Below are positions 1-8,701 of a stretch of DNA of 9,834 nt, piece by piece. The position numbers were made by a program, and so were the translations under genes. A model generated the notes under the pieces. The model made no database searches. It was given only the letters and a program-made list of their open reading frames with translations, and had not been told where the DNA came from. The DNA comes from an archaeon. Its GTDB lineage: Archaea > Asgardarchaeota > Hermodarchaeia > Hermodarchaeales > Hermodarchaeaceae. Every line of letters starts with the position of its first letter. The stretch's first letter is position 1. The DNA lies in assembly GCA_016550415.1 (NCBI GenBank), contig JABXGU010000843.1, positions 1 through 9,834 of the forward strand. Reading direction: 5' to 3'.

Positions 1-37
1 TGCAGTAGAAGCCTTTTTTAGCAGAAGTTCATTATAG
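1..37 (+). CDS. possible 3' end of an upstream operon gene (partial)
   Basis: Frame 2 is open from base 2 to a TAG at 35-37 and would encode the tail AVEAFFSRSSL. Frames 1 and 3 stop sooner, at 21 and 8. A preceding gene of the same operon ending here, 27 bases before the NuoH-like start, would fit the tight layout. Eleven residues are too few to identify a family. The tail does not show the cysteine pair expected at the C-terminus of a catalytic [NiFe] large subunit. This is only a likely gene remnant. Confidence 0.3.
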   Translation, partial: AVEAFFSRSSL

Positions 38-64
38 GTTGGACTCTAAGGAGTGTCCTCCATC

Positions 65-1147
65 ATGACAGTCTCATTAGTGAACCTCATTCTTATGGTT
101 CTTTTCTTTCCTGGAATCTTATTCTTGATGTTCTACGCCTTCTACGTGGAATGGGTAGATAGGAAATTCTACGCGGATCAACAACACCGTCTTGGTCCTA
201 TTCATACGGGATGGCGCGGCATCCTACAGCCCTTTGCAGACTTTGTCAAGTTGATGGCAAAGGAGGATGTAACACCAGATGCTGCAGACAAGACTGGCTT
301 CTTGTTAACGCCTATCCTAGCCCTAACAATTCCCTTTGCGACTTTGATGCTCGTGCCAATCATGGGCGCTGCAGGAATCATCGCATTTGAAGGCGATCTA
401 TTAATGATTGGTTTTCTGAGCACAATATTCACAATGACTCTTTTTCTGGCTGGTTGGTTCTCCTCGAACCGTTTTGCATTTACAGGAGCGATAAGAGGTG
501 TCCTTCAGATGCTTGCTTATGAACTGCCCTTTCTCTTAGGATTGTTCGCCGCAGGCATGGTTGCAGGAACACTCAGTTTATCTGGAGTTGTAGCTTACCA
601 AGCCATACTTGGTCTTCCCCTCATATTTTGTCCACCATTTATCGGTCTGTTCGTTGTTTTTCTATTTGCTGCACAAGCTGAAGCTGAACGATTACCCTTT
701 GATACGCCACATGCAGAGACGGAGATTGTGGCAGGATGGGAAACAGAGTATTCTGGCAAGAAGTATGCTTTCTTCAGACTTGCAACCAACCTCGAAGTCG
801 TGCTAGCAGCAGGTTTAGCTACTGCAATTTTCCTTGGTGGCCCCTTTGGACCTGAACTCTTCCTTGTCTTCTTTACAGGAACCGACTACGCAACTGCTAT
901 CTCTTTGACTCCTCTCGCATTTCTAGCGACACCAGGAATTCTCACAGCCATCTATTACACATTCTGGTTCATCGTGAAGACAACCATTGTGGTGCTGCTG
1001 CTTTCAAACCTGAAAGCCTTACTTGCCCGTTGGCGCATCGACCAAATCGTCCGAACTGCCTGGAAATGGGTTATCCCATTCTGTCTTCTAATGGTGGCTC
1101 TTGTTGCGCTATGGCCACAAATTCTACAATTAGTGGGGTGGATTTAA
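65..1147 (+). CDS. NuoH/MbhM-type membrane subunit of a complex I-like oxidoreductase or group 4 [NiFe]-hydrogenase
   Basis: This is the membrane subunit that joins the hydrophilic redox arm to the ion-pumping part in complex I and group 4 hydrogenases. About eight hydrophobic helices are visible, roughly at residues 5-28, 78-105, 110-130, 145-170, 180-203, 243-263, 295-320 and 335-358. Family signatures are present: a basic loop at 33-63 (RKFYADQQHRLGP then GILQPFADFVKL), the segment AIRGVLQMLAYELP at 142-155, and the acidic loop at 203-237 containing ERLPFDTPHAETEIVAGW and EYSGKKYAFF. The open frame extends back to a GTG at 53, but AAGGAG at 48-53 overlaps that codon and lies 11 bases before ATG 65, so ATG 65 (360 residues) is preferred. 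The ferredoxin-type gene follows after one base. Order and partner favour an Mbh/Mbx/Ech-like complex over a full Nuo operon. The exact complex cannot be decided because the catalytic subunits lie outside the window. Confidence 0.9.
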   Translation: MTVSLVNLILMVLFFPGILFLMFYAFYVEWVDRKFYADQQHRLGPIHTGWRGILQPFADFVKLMAKEDVTPDAADKTGFLLTPILALTIPFATLMLVPIMGAAGIIAFEGDLLMIGFLSTIFTMTLFLAGWFSSNRFAFTGAIRGVLQMLAYELPFLLGLFAAGMVAGTLSLSGVVAYQAILGLPLIFCPPFIGLFVVFLFAAQAEAERLPFDTPHAETEIVAGWETEYSGKKYAFFRLATNLEVVLAAGLATAIFLGGPFGPELFLVFFTGTDYATAISLTPLAFLATPGILTAIYYTFWFIVKTTIVVLLLSNLKALLARWRIDQIVRTAWKWVIPFCLLMVALVALWPQILQLVGWI

Positions 1148-1148
1148 C

Positions 1149-1547
1149 ATGCCACGACCGGGAGCAATGCAAAAAGAAGTACTATCAACGGTATTAAAAC
1201 GTAAAACTGCAACCATCAGGTATCCCTTCGAAGAAGCAATTCGACCCGAAGGACTGCGGGGTAAAATGGAACACGACATCGAAAAATGTAGAGGTTGCGG
1301 ACTCTGTTCCAAAGACTGCCCTGCGACTGCCATAACAATGGTGCCCTCAACAAAGACTAAAACAAATAAGAAACCTGAATTCCATCTTGACCGCTGCATA
1401 TTCTGTGGCACATGTGAGGCAGTATGCCCAGCAAATGCAATAACTATGACTACAACTTTTGAACTGGCAACCTTCGACCTGAAAGATAAGTCACTCGTCG
1501 TTGTTTCTGAGGACCCGAAAGTAACAGAGACCCAAGGAGAACAGTAG
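1149..1547 (+). CDS. two-[4Fe-4S] ferredoxin subunit, MbhN/EchF/NuoI-like
   Basis: This peripheral electron-transfer subunit passes electrons between ferredoxin and the catalytic site of the complex. Two classical [4Fe-4S] motifs are complete: C47, C50, C53, C57 (CRGCGLCSKDCP) and C83, C86, C89, C93 (CIFCGTCEAVCP). Each fourth cysteine is followed by proline, as in bacterial-type 2[4Fe-4S] ferredoxins. The N-terminus, TIRYPFEEAIRPEGLRGKME, matches the pattern of MbhN and EchF proteins, in which a YP stretch and a [F/L]RG element precede the first cluster. At 132 residues it is near MbhN size and shorter than typical bacterial NuoI. ATG 1149 begins one base after the stop of the previous gene, with GGGGTGG just upstream, so the two are probably translationally coupled. 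No further operon gene follows. A T-run and a convergent gene come next, so this is the operon end. Confidence 0.88.
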   Translation: MPRPGAMQKEVLSTVLKRKTATIRYPFEEAIRPEGLRGKMEHDIEKCRGCGLCSKDCPATAITMVPSTKTKTNKKPEFHLDRCIFCGTCEAVCPANAITMTTTFELATFDLKDKSLVVVSEDPKVTETQGEQ

Positions 1548-1581
1548 GAGTAAATTTCCTTCTATTCTCTTTTCAACACTA

Positions 1582-1587
1582 TTTTTT
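1582..1587 (+). terminator. T-run terminator of the oxidoreductase operon
   Basis: A T6 run lies in a pyrimidine-rich stretch 35-40 bases after the ferredoxin-subunit stop codon. There is no convincing hairpin in front. Archaeal RNA polymerase can terminate on T-runs alone, so this is a plausible site. Inference from sequence only. Confidence 0.45.
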
Positions 1588-1598
1588 CTGCTCCTCAC

Positions 1599-1630
1599 CT
1601 AGCTAATTCTCCCTAGGTCCTAGGATTCAG
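1599..1630. repeat. short degenerate repeat in a convergent spacer, copy 1
   Basis: CTAGCTAATT (1599-1608) and AGGATTCAG (1622-1630) recur in the same order in the spacer between the phosphodiesterase gene and tbp. Between them are two palindromic CCTAGG hexamers (1612-1617 and 1619-1624) separated by one base. Read on the minus strand, CCTAGGGAGAATTA also resembles bases 3438-3452. It may be a paired 3'-end signal or a decayed repeat. Confidence 0.4.
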
Positions 1631-1639
1631 AAGCAGTTG

Positions 1640-1646
1640 AAAAAAA
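1640..1646 (-). terminator. T7 terminator of the Mrp/NBP35 ATPase gene
   Basis: Read on the minus strand, a T7 run lies ten bases after the TAG stop (1657-1659) of the ATPase gene and follows a CT-rich stretch (TCTCCTCTCC). No strong hairpin precedes it. It fits the archaeal oligo-T type of terminator. Confidence 0.5.
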
Positions 1647-1656
1647 GGAGAGGAGA

Positions 1657-2544
1657 CTATTTTGATGGTTTTTGAACTGGTCTACGGCGACCTAATCTGG
1701 GAAGAAGGTTTTCCACGACTTCTTGAAATGCCTTGGCAGCTGCACTGTCAGGGACAGACACAATGAAGGGCTTTCCTTCATCAGATAATGTCATCACTCG
1801 GTGATCGAAGGGAAGTGCACCTAAGAAATAGAGATTGAGTTCCTTTGCAGCATTACGTCCACCATCCTTCCCAAAGATGTTGGTCACCTTAGAACAGTGT
1901 GGACATTGAAAGCCTGACATGTTTTCAATTAGACCAAGGATAGGGAGATTCATTTGTTTGACCATATTGGCGGCTTTACGGGAGTCGAGGAGTGCAACTT
2001 CTTGAGGAGTGGTAACTATGATGACACCGTCGAGTTCAGGCAGAAGTTGCATGATGCTGAGGGATTCGTCACCAGTACCCGGGGGAAGGTCAATGATGAG
2101 GTAGTCTAGTTGTCCCCAATTGACTTTGGAGAGGAATTCGTTTAGGACCCTCATCTTAAGGGGTCCACGCCAAATAACAGGGGTGTCAGCCGTTTCCAGT
2201 AGGAAACTCATGGATATGATACGGATGTCTAGTGGACCTATGACTGGTTCCAGTCCGTTTTGACCACCAGTTAATCGTGCACCTTCAGTGCCTAGCATTT
2301 TCGGAACATCAGGTCCATGAATGTCAGCATCGAGGATGCCCACTTTATGTCCACGCCAAGCGAGAGCACAAGCTAGATTGACAGCCACGGTGGACTTTCC
2401 TACTCCGCCTTTTCCTGAAAGAACCACAATTTTGTGCTTTACCAGTTTCATTCTTTCAGCAATTTCCGAAGTAGAAGTGCTTGATGAGTCCACGAGGAGA
2501 TCCTTGGGAACACGCCCAGAATTGCTAGAAGGTTGCTTTGCCAT
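1657..2544 (-). CDS. Mrp/NBP35-family P-loop ATPase, Fe-S cluster carrier
   Basis: This is a soluble, probably dimeric SIMIBI-class ATPase that carries or delivers [4Fe-4S] clusters to target apoproteins. Visible motifs are the deviant Walker [10 protein letters not shown] (44-52), the switch element DADIHGPD (72-79), Walker B-like DLPPGTGDE (152-160) and the cluster-bridging CxxC at C214 and C217 (FQCPHC). The N-terminus (1-35) is polar and Ser-rich and lacks the extra ferredoxin-like cysteines of eukaryotic NBP35, as in ApbC/Mrp proteins. ATG 2544 (295 residues) is preferred, with AAAGAGG about seven bases before it. The frame stays open to 2736, but that extension is Cys-rich, unlike the family, and overlaps the divergent gene and its promoter. 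The gene converges on an Fe-S-rich oxidoreductase operon, which fits a cluster-supply role, though this family is present in nearly all archaea. Confidence 0.92.
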   Translation of the reverse strand: MAKQPSSNSGRVPKDLLVDSSSTSTSEIAERMKLVKHKIVVLSGKGGVGKSTVAVNLACALAWRGHKVGILDADIHGPDVPKMLGTEGARLTGGQNGLEPVIGPLDIRIISMSFLLETADTPVIWRGPLKMRVLNEFLSKVNWGQLDYLIIDLPPGTGDESLSIMQLLPELDGVIIVTTPQEVALLDSRKAANMVKQMNLPILGLIENMSGFQCPHCSKVTNIFGKDGGRNAAKELNLYFLGALPFDHRVMTLSDEGKPFIVSVPDSAAAKAFQEVVENLLPRLGRRRPVQKPSK

Positions 2545-2595
2545 TGTTTTGCCTCTTTGTTCTTTGTTGAAATGAAGATGAGGCTTAACGCTGTT

Positions 2596-2606
2596 GATTT
2601 TTAATC
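2596..2606 (-). promoter_or_regulatory. probable TATA box of the Mrp/NBP35 gene
   Basis: The minus strand reads GATTAAAAATC here, about 57 bases before ATG 2544. Transcription starting some 25 bases downstream would give a leader near 30 bases that includes the AAAGAGG ribosome site at 2552-2558. Inference from spacing. Confidence 0.4.
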
Positions 2607-2667
2607 TTGTGCATCTGCAACAATAGGAGCTTCCACATGTGAAAATATTGGGGATAGCATAATGCTG

Positions 2668-2700
2668 AAAATTTAGAACATTGATAGATACACAGAGGTC
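2668..2700 (+). promoter_or_regulatory. probable promoter and ribosome site of the phosphodiesterase gene
   Basis: AAAATTTA (2668-2675) is a plausible TATA element about 40 bases before ATG 2710. GAGGTC (2695-2700) is a Shine-Dalgarno match nine bases before that ATG and supports the chosen start. Confidence 0.4.
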
Positions 2701-2709
2701 TAAATAAAC

Positions 2710-3402
2710 ATGAAGAGGATATGGGTCATCGGACATCGGGGATGCGGAGAGGGCAAGTTGGAGAATACATTACGTTCTTTCCATGAAGCCATCACCATTG
2801 GTGTGGATGGCATCGAATTTGATGTTCATGCAACCAGTGATGGAGAAATTGTGGTTATGCACGATCCTAACCTTGAAAGGACAACAAATGGATTTGGATT
2901 CATACAACAGAAGACACTCGCCCAATTGAAGAAGCTTGATGTAGGTGATGGAGAGACTATACCCACTCTGCAAGAGGTAATAGAAGAGACAACTGGACAA
3001 CGCCGTATCCTTCTTAATATCGAGATTAAACCACCAAATATTGAGGAGAGAGTTCTCAATATTATCAAAGAATATGATATCTTGGACCAGGTAATAGTAT
3101 CATCCTTTTTGTTCTCAACTTTGAAGATGCTACGAAGTCTTGACAGAGAGATTGCAACTGGTTTAATATACAGCTACTCGATGGATAATCCAGTTAAAAC
3201 TGCTCAGGAACTTAATGCCAACGCATTGCACCCTTTGCATACTTTTGTTACAGCTGAACTAGTCAAACGAAGTCGAAAAGCAAAGTTGCTCATAAACCCA
3301 TGGGTTGTCAATGAAGAGTCAGAAATGAAGCATATGATGGAGTTGGGAGTTGACAGCGTTATAACTGACACGCCTATGAAGCTAATCAAAATGCTGAGGT
3401 AA
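2710..3402 (+). CDS. glycerophosphodiester phosphodiesterase (GDPD family)
   Basis: The enzyme hydrolyses glycerophosphodiesters to glycerol phosphate and an alcohol on a TIM-barrel scaffold with a bound divalent metal. Family landmarks are in order: GHRG with the general acid/base histidine H9, ENT (18-20), the metal-binding pair E36 and D38 (IEFDVH), second catalytic histidine H51 in VVMHDP, RTTNG (57-61), IPTLQEV (84-90), E105 in NIEIK, and the closing VDSVITDTP near the C-terminus. At 230 residues it is a single minimal GDPD domain of normal size. It has no signal peptide or membrane segment, so it is probably cytosolic. GAGGTC lies nine bases before ATG 2710. It is transcribed away from the Mrp-type gene and converges on tbp, so it looks like its own transcription unit. 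The natural substrate is unknown. Archaeal ether-lipid head-group turnover is a reasonable inference. Confidence 0.92.
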   Translation: MKRIWVIGHRGCGEGKLENTLRSFHEAITIGVDGIEFDVHATSDGEIVVMHDPNLERTTNGFGFIQQKTLAQLKKLDVGDGETIPTLQEVIEETTGQRRILLNIEIKPPNIEERVLNIIKEYDILDQVIVSSFLFSTLKMLRSLDREIATGLIYSYSMDNPVKTAQELNANALHPLHTFVTAELVKRSRKAKLLINPWVVNEESEMKHMMELGVDSVITDTPMKLIKMLR

Positions 3403-3455
3403 GAAGAGCTATTCGTTGAAGAATTGACTGGGGATTCCTAGGGAGAGAATTAAAT

Positions 3456-3476
3456 CTAGCTAATTGCAGGATTCAG
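3456..3476. repeat. short degenerate repeat in a convergent spacer, copy 2
   Basis: CTAGCTAATT (3456-3465) and AGGATTCAG (3468-3476) match copy 1 but are separated by only two bases. The block ends right at the tbp stop codon. Just upstream, CCTAGGGAGAGAATTA (3437-3452) matches the reverse complement of copy 1 with a two-base insertion, so the block appears in both orientations here. Confidence 0.4.
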
Positions 3477-4037
3477 TTATTCGATAAGTCCAAGACCTCT
3501 CATGTGTTCTGCAAGTAGGTAGATGGCTTTTCGTGTGATAGTTTCCTTGTTTGTACCAGCGCAGACAATTCGTCCACTACTGAAGATGAGGAAGACTGCC
3601 TTGGGAGTTTTCATCCTATAGATGAGACCAGGAAAGACTTCAGGCTCGTATAAACAGCGTTCCAAAGCCATTTGGGCCATATCAAGGTCGACTCGACTGT
3701 GGAGATCACCACTGGCGACAATGTTCTGGATTGTTATTTTTGGTACTCCTTTGACCGTGATGCTGGCTCGTCGTATCTTAGCGATAACATTCTCGACTGC
3801 ACGTTCTGCTTCGCTTTCTCGGCGTAAGCCGGTGATGACCATTCGTCCACTATTGAAAACAAGAATAGTGGCTTTTGGATTTTTCACTCGAAGCATCAGA
3901 CCTGGAAATTGCTCAGGATTATATTCAGCATCTCGCTGTTTCCGAGCTAGAAGGTTCAGGTCAATTTTTGCATCAACTTCAACACTGGCGACAACATTTT
4001 CTATTTTATATTTGGGTCTCTTTGGCAAAATGCACAC
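3477..4037 (-). CDS. tbp: TATA-box-binding protein (TBP)
   Basis: TBP binds and bends the TATA box and recruits TFB and RNA polymerase. The two direct repeats that form the saddle are clear, about residues 12-99 and 101-186: YKIENVVAS aligns with ITIQNIVAS, YNPEQFPGL with YEPEVFPGL, and VFNSGRMVITG with IFSSGRIVCAG. All four DNA-kinking phenylalanines are present: F44 and F61, F135 and F152. Length is normal at about 183-186 residues. The acidic tail seen in some euryarchaeal TBPs is absent, the protein ending GLGLIE. The start is uncertain. GTG 4037 lies about 25 bases after the nearest TATA-like box and could be read from a leaderless transcript. TTG 4028 has AAAGGTG upstream at better ribosome-site spacing and would give 183 residues. 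At least three TATA-like boxes precede the gene, which suggests autoregulation. Confidence 0.96.
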   Translation of the reverse strand: MCILPKRPKYKIENVVASVEVDAKIDLNLLARKQRDAEYNPEQFPGLMLRVKNPKATILVFNSGRMVITGLRRESEAERAVENVIAKIRRASITVKGVPKITIQNIVASGDLHSRVDLDMAQMALERCLYEPEVFPGLIYRMKTPKAVFLIFSSGRIVCAGTNKETITRKAIYLLAEHMRGLGLIE

Positions 4038-4057
4038 CTTTGAGCGTTTTGGGTTCG

Positions 4058-4116
4058 TTTATAAAGCTTATAAAGACCTTTTATAAAACAGCGACTTCCT
4101 TTAAAAGCTTTTTATA
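4058..4116 (-). promoter_or_regulatory. cluster of TATA-like boxes upstream of tbp
   Basis: Three strong elements follow one another: TTTATAAA (4058-4065), CTTATAAA (4067-4074) and TTTTATAAAA (4079-4088). Weaker ones lie at 4100-4107 (TTTAAAAG) and 4110-4116. The box centres of the first three are roughly 9 and 13 bases apart. The nearest box predicts a transcript start at the GTG codon 4037 itself. TBP binding to several boxes in its own promoter is a possible feedback mechanism, but this is inference. Confidence 0.55.
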
Positions 4117-4162
4117 GAATTCAGATGCCTTTGAACCATAGAAAAGGGGAGTATACCATCAG

Positions 4163-4193
4163 GAAAAAAAGAAACCGACCCATGTTGAGCCGG

Positions 4194-4195
<2 letters not shown>
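4163..4195 (-). terminator. hairpin plus T-run terminator of cdc48
   Basis: On the minus strand a nine-pair stem (AACCGGCTC with GGGTCGGTT, including two G-U pairs) closes a five-base AACAT loop. It is followed by TCTTTTTTTCC. Stem arms are at 4187-4195 and 4173-4181. The first arm begins inside the TAA stop codon of cdc48 (4194-4196). This looks like a bacterial-type intrinsic terminator, which is unusual in archaea, where a T-run alone normally suffices. Confidence 0.7.
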
Positions 4196-6870
<2,675 letters not shown>

Positions 6871-6895
6871 ATTAACGCGCCATATTATGTAGGAT

Positions 6896-6909
6896 GACTA
6901 TAGATAGTC
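6896..6909. promoter_or_regulatory. palindromic operator candidate of the padR-cdc48 operon
   Basis: GACTATAGATAGTC is a perfect six-base inverted repeat around AG. Outer arms TATGT (6886-6890) and ACATA (6912-6916) add an imperfect flank and recall the ATGT/ACAT half-sites of known PadR operators, although the spacing differs. It sits between the predicted transcript start (near 6910) and the padR ATG, a typical repression position. Confidence 0.6.
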
Positions 6910-6930
6910 TGACATAGTAGTAAAACAACG

Positions 6931-6940
6931 ATATTTAAAC
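6931..6940 (-). promoter_or_regulatory. TATA box of the padR-cdc48 operon
   Basis: The minus strand reads GTTTAAATAT. A start about 25 bases downstream would fall near 6910, at the edge of the palindrome, leaving a leader of about 40 bases. This is a good archaeal TATA match. The call rests on motif and spacing only. Confidence 0.55.
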
Positions 6941-7097
6941 ATTTCTAATTATTTAGCCCCAATTCCGGCAAAGCAAATTTCGGAACGGGTAGTAACAAAT
7001 CATTTGAAGCAAAATCACTGGTTGAATATCTGAGCACTTTAACGAAACATTGAAAACACCTAGACCTTCGTCAAGAGCAATATTGATTCAGAAAGAC

Positions 7098-7105
7098 TTT
7101 AAAAC
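7098..7105 (+). promoter_or_regulatory. probable TATA box of the surface-protein gene
   Basis: TTTAAAAC lies about 60 bases before GTG 7160, and a second AT-rich element (TTATATTG) is at 7111-7118. Starts about 25 bases downstream of either would give leaders of about 20-35 bases that include the GGTGAG site at 7148-7153. Confidence 0.35.
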
Positions 7106-7159
7106 TGCACATTATATTGGCACAGCACTTCAGAGATGTTATTACTAGGTGAGTCATTC

Positions 7160-7984
7160 GTGAGACCCTCAATTCGTACGTGTGTTTTACTATTGACGAT
7201 AGTTCTCGTCGTTTCTGCTATAAGAGTTGGTGGACTCGCCTATCCAGTTAATGCGCAAGACCACCCAATTGAAGTCAGTGACGTCATAACACCCGATCAA
7301 ATGCCACAAGCAGGTCGCGGCGAAGTGCATGCAACCGTTTACAATCCGATAAACGAAACCTTTGATGGTTTCGCCCAATTTGGTGATAATTCCAGCGAGA
7401 TCATTGGGACAATGACCAACTTCACCATCGGTTACCTAGAAGAGCTGGAAGTTAGTGTAGAGTATAAGATACATGAAAATGCCACCTTGGGACCACATCT
7501 GGTTACATTCGAAGTTTGTGTTGGATACTTCTCTTACCTTAAGCAATACGAACTAGAGATTATTCCAGTCGCAACCATTACCAGCGTAACAGCAGGTCAA
7601 GTCTTCTACCAAGGACAAACAGGTCTCCTTCTGGTAGATGTTGAGAATCGTGCTGATCGTGTCAGACAAATAAGATTGGATACTTATGGAATCAATTTCA
7701 CAAATACATCTCAAGAGTTTGACATCGCCCCAGGCGCCAATATAATCGTTATTGACATTAAGCATAACAACACCCATTTCTTTGACTTTGGAATGCTGCC
7801 TGTGAACGTTTCTCTCTACTATGGAGACAACCTGATTGACAGCGCCGAAGGCATCGTTCCCGTTGACATGTTGCCTTTGAATAAGCTAGTAGGTGTAATT
7901 GTTCCAGTGATAATTTTTGAGGCCCTTGTTCTCTTCTATGTCTTTCGTAAGGCACAACGTTCACGAGCTTCTTCAGCCACCTAG
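7160..7984 (+). CDS. membrane-anchored, sequon-rich surface protein of unknown function
   Basis: No family was recognised. The protein has a basic start (MRPSIRT), a hydrophobic stretch at about 8-22 and a possible signal cleavage after VNA (near 32). Two beta-rich extracellular segments of roughly 100 residues each follow, reminiscent of Ig-like or CARDB/NEW3 domains in archaeal surface proteins. A single transmembrane helix (about 242-262) precedes a basic cytoplasmic tail (RKAQRSR). Eight N-glycosylation sequons (NET, NSS, NFT, NAT, NFT, NTS, NNT, NVS) lie in the outer part, consistent with a glycosylated protein. The frame begins with ATG 7136, but GGTGAG at 7148-7153 lies six bases before GTG 7160, and starting there gives a better signal peptide, so GTG 7160 (274 residues) is preferred. 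Two in-frame stops (TAG, TAA) end it. It diverges from padR-cdc48, with a 265-289 base spacer that holds both promoters. Confidence 0.75.
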   Translation: MRPSIRTCVLLLTIVLVVSAIRVGGLAYPVNAQDHPIEVSDVITPDQMPQAGRGEVHATVYNPINETFDGFAQFGDNSSEIIGTMTNFTIGYLEELEVSVEYKIHENATLGPHLVTFEVCVGYFSYLKQYELEIIPVATITSVTAGQVFYQGQTGLLLVDVENRADRVRQIRLDTYGINFTNTSQEFDIAPGANIIVIDIKHNNTHFFDFGMLPVNVSLYYGDNLIDSAEGIVPVDMLPLNKLVGVIVPVIIFEALVLFYVFRKAQRSRASSAT

Positions 7985-8027
7985 TAAATCTGGGTCAGAT
8001 ATTCAAAATACAGTGGTTCCTTTGCTT

Positions 8028-8034
8028 GGAGGGT
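8028..8034 (+). promoter_or_regulatory. strong Shine-Dalgarno deciding the GTG start of the glycosylase gene
   Basis: GGAGGGT lies ten bases before GTG 8045 and supports the non-ATG start. No strong TATA box is visible in the 60-base spacer after the surface-protein gene, so read-through from that gene is possible. ATTCAAAATAC (8001-8011) is a weak alternative promoter. Confidence 0.55.
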
Positions 8035-8044
8035 AAGGGCAAAA

Positions 8045-8665
8045 GTGGATAGCCAGTGGGAGATTCTGCTTAAAGAAATCCTAAATTGTCAAAGATGTCC
8101 TCTTGCCAAGTCTCGTAAACATGTTGTTCCAGGAGAAGGACCCACGGATGCAGACATATTGATTATTGGTGAGGGCCCTGGCCACCATGAAGATCTTCAA
8201 GGTCGCCCATTCGTAGGTGCCGCAGGAAATCTGCTCACAAAATTACTCGAAGGGACCGGCATCAAACGTGAGAGTGTTTATATCACTAACATCGTGAAAT
8301 GTCGCCCTCCCGAGAATAGGCAGCCCGTAGCTGACGAACGAGAAACTTGTTTTGCGTTTTTAAAACGCCAATTGGAATTGATTCATCCAAAAATTGTTTG
8401 TCTAGCGGGTCGAGTTCCCACAGAAGTACTGCTTGATAAGTCTGCAAAGATTGGAGCAATGCATGGAAAAGTCTTCGAAAAAGACGGAGTAACATATTTT
8501 GTGATATATCACCCAGCGGCGGGACTGTATACTCAGAGTCTAGTACCTGTGATGGAGGAGGATATGAATCGATTAAAGTCCCTTCTTGACGAAAAAAGGG
8601 GAAAAACCCTACAAAGAGAAGGACAACTAAAATTAAGCAGCTTCTTCACAGAGACAGAAAAATAA
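8045..8665 (+). CDS. family-4 uracil-DNA glycosylase (Fe-S type) with C-terminal PIP box
   Basis: The enzyme removes uracil from DNA, starting base-excision repair of deaminated cytosine. The four [4Fe-4S] cysteines have the family-4 layout: C15, C18, C86 and C102. Motif A is GEGPGHHEDLQGRPFVG (42-58), with E43 at the usual catalytic-pocket position, followed by AAGNLL. The central NIVKCRPPENRQP (82-94) carries N82, and the active-site histidine motif is HPAAGLY (H156). Length is normal at 206 residues. The last residues include QLKLSSFF (194-201), an exact match to the PCNA-interacting PIP consensus (Q-x-x-L-x-x-aromatic-aromatic), placed after the catalytic fold as in other clamp-bound repair enzymes. 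GTG 8045 is supported by GGAGGGT ten bases upstream. The gene may be read from its own weak promoter or from the surface-protein gene, and it converges on the coiled-coil gene with a 36-base gap. Confidence 0.96.
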   Translation: MDSQWEILLKEILNCQRCPLAKSRKHVVPGEGPTDADILIIGEGPGHHEDLQGRPFVGAAGNLLTKLLEGTGIKRESVYITNIVKCRPPENRQPVADERETCFAFLKRQLELIHPKIVCLAGRVPTEVLLDKSAKIGAMHGKVFEKDGVTYFVIYHPAAGLYTQSLVPVMEEDMNRLKSLLDEKRGKTLQREGQLKLSSFFTETEK

Positions 8666-8701
8666 TGAAATACACATACAAGTTGGGTGTGGAGCTGTTG
8701 C

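Noticed and set aside
2545..2736. 64-residue N-terminal extension of the Mrp/NBP35 ATPase frame
   Set aside because: It overlaps the divergent gene and promoter, is Cys-rich in a non-ferredoxin pattern, and ATG 2544 has its own ribosome site.
3622..4117. Plus-strand open frames of 154 and 80 codons opposite tbp
   Set aside because: They are the antisense of an intact TBP gene and cross its promoter. No ribosome site or family motif supports them.
6963..6985. TTCCG...CGGAA inverted repeat in the padR/surface-protein spacer
   Set aside because: Five-base arms with a 13-base gap are expected by chance, and they are not placed near a predicted start.
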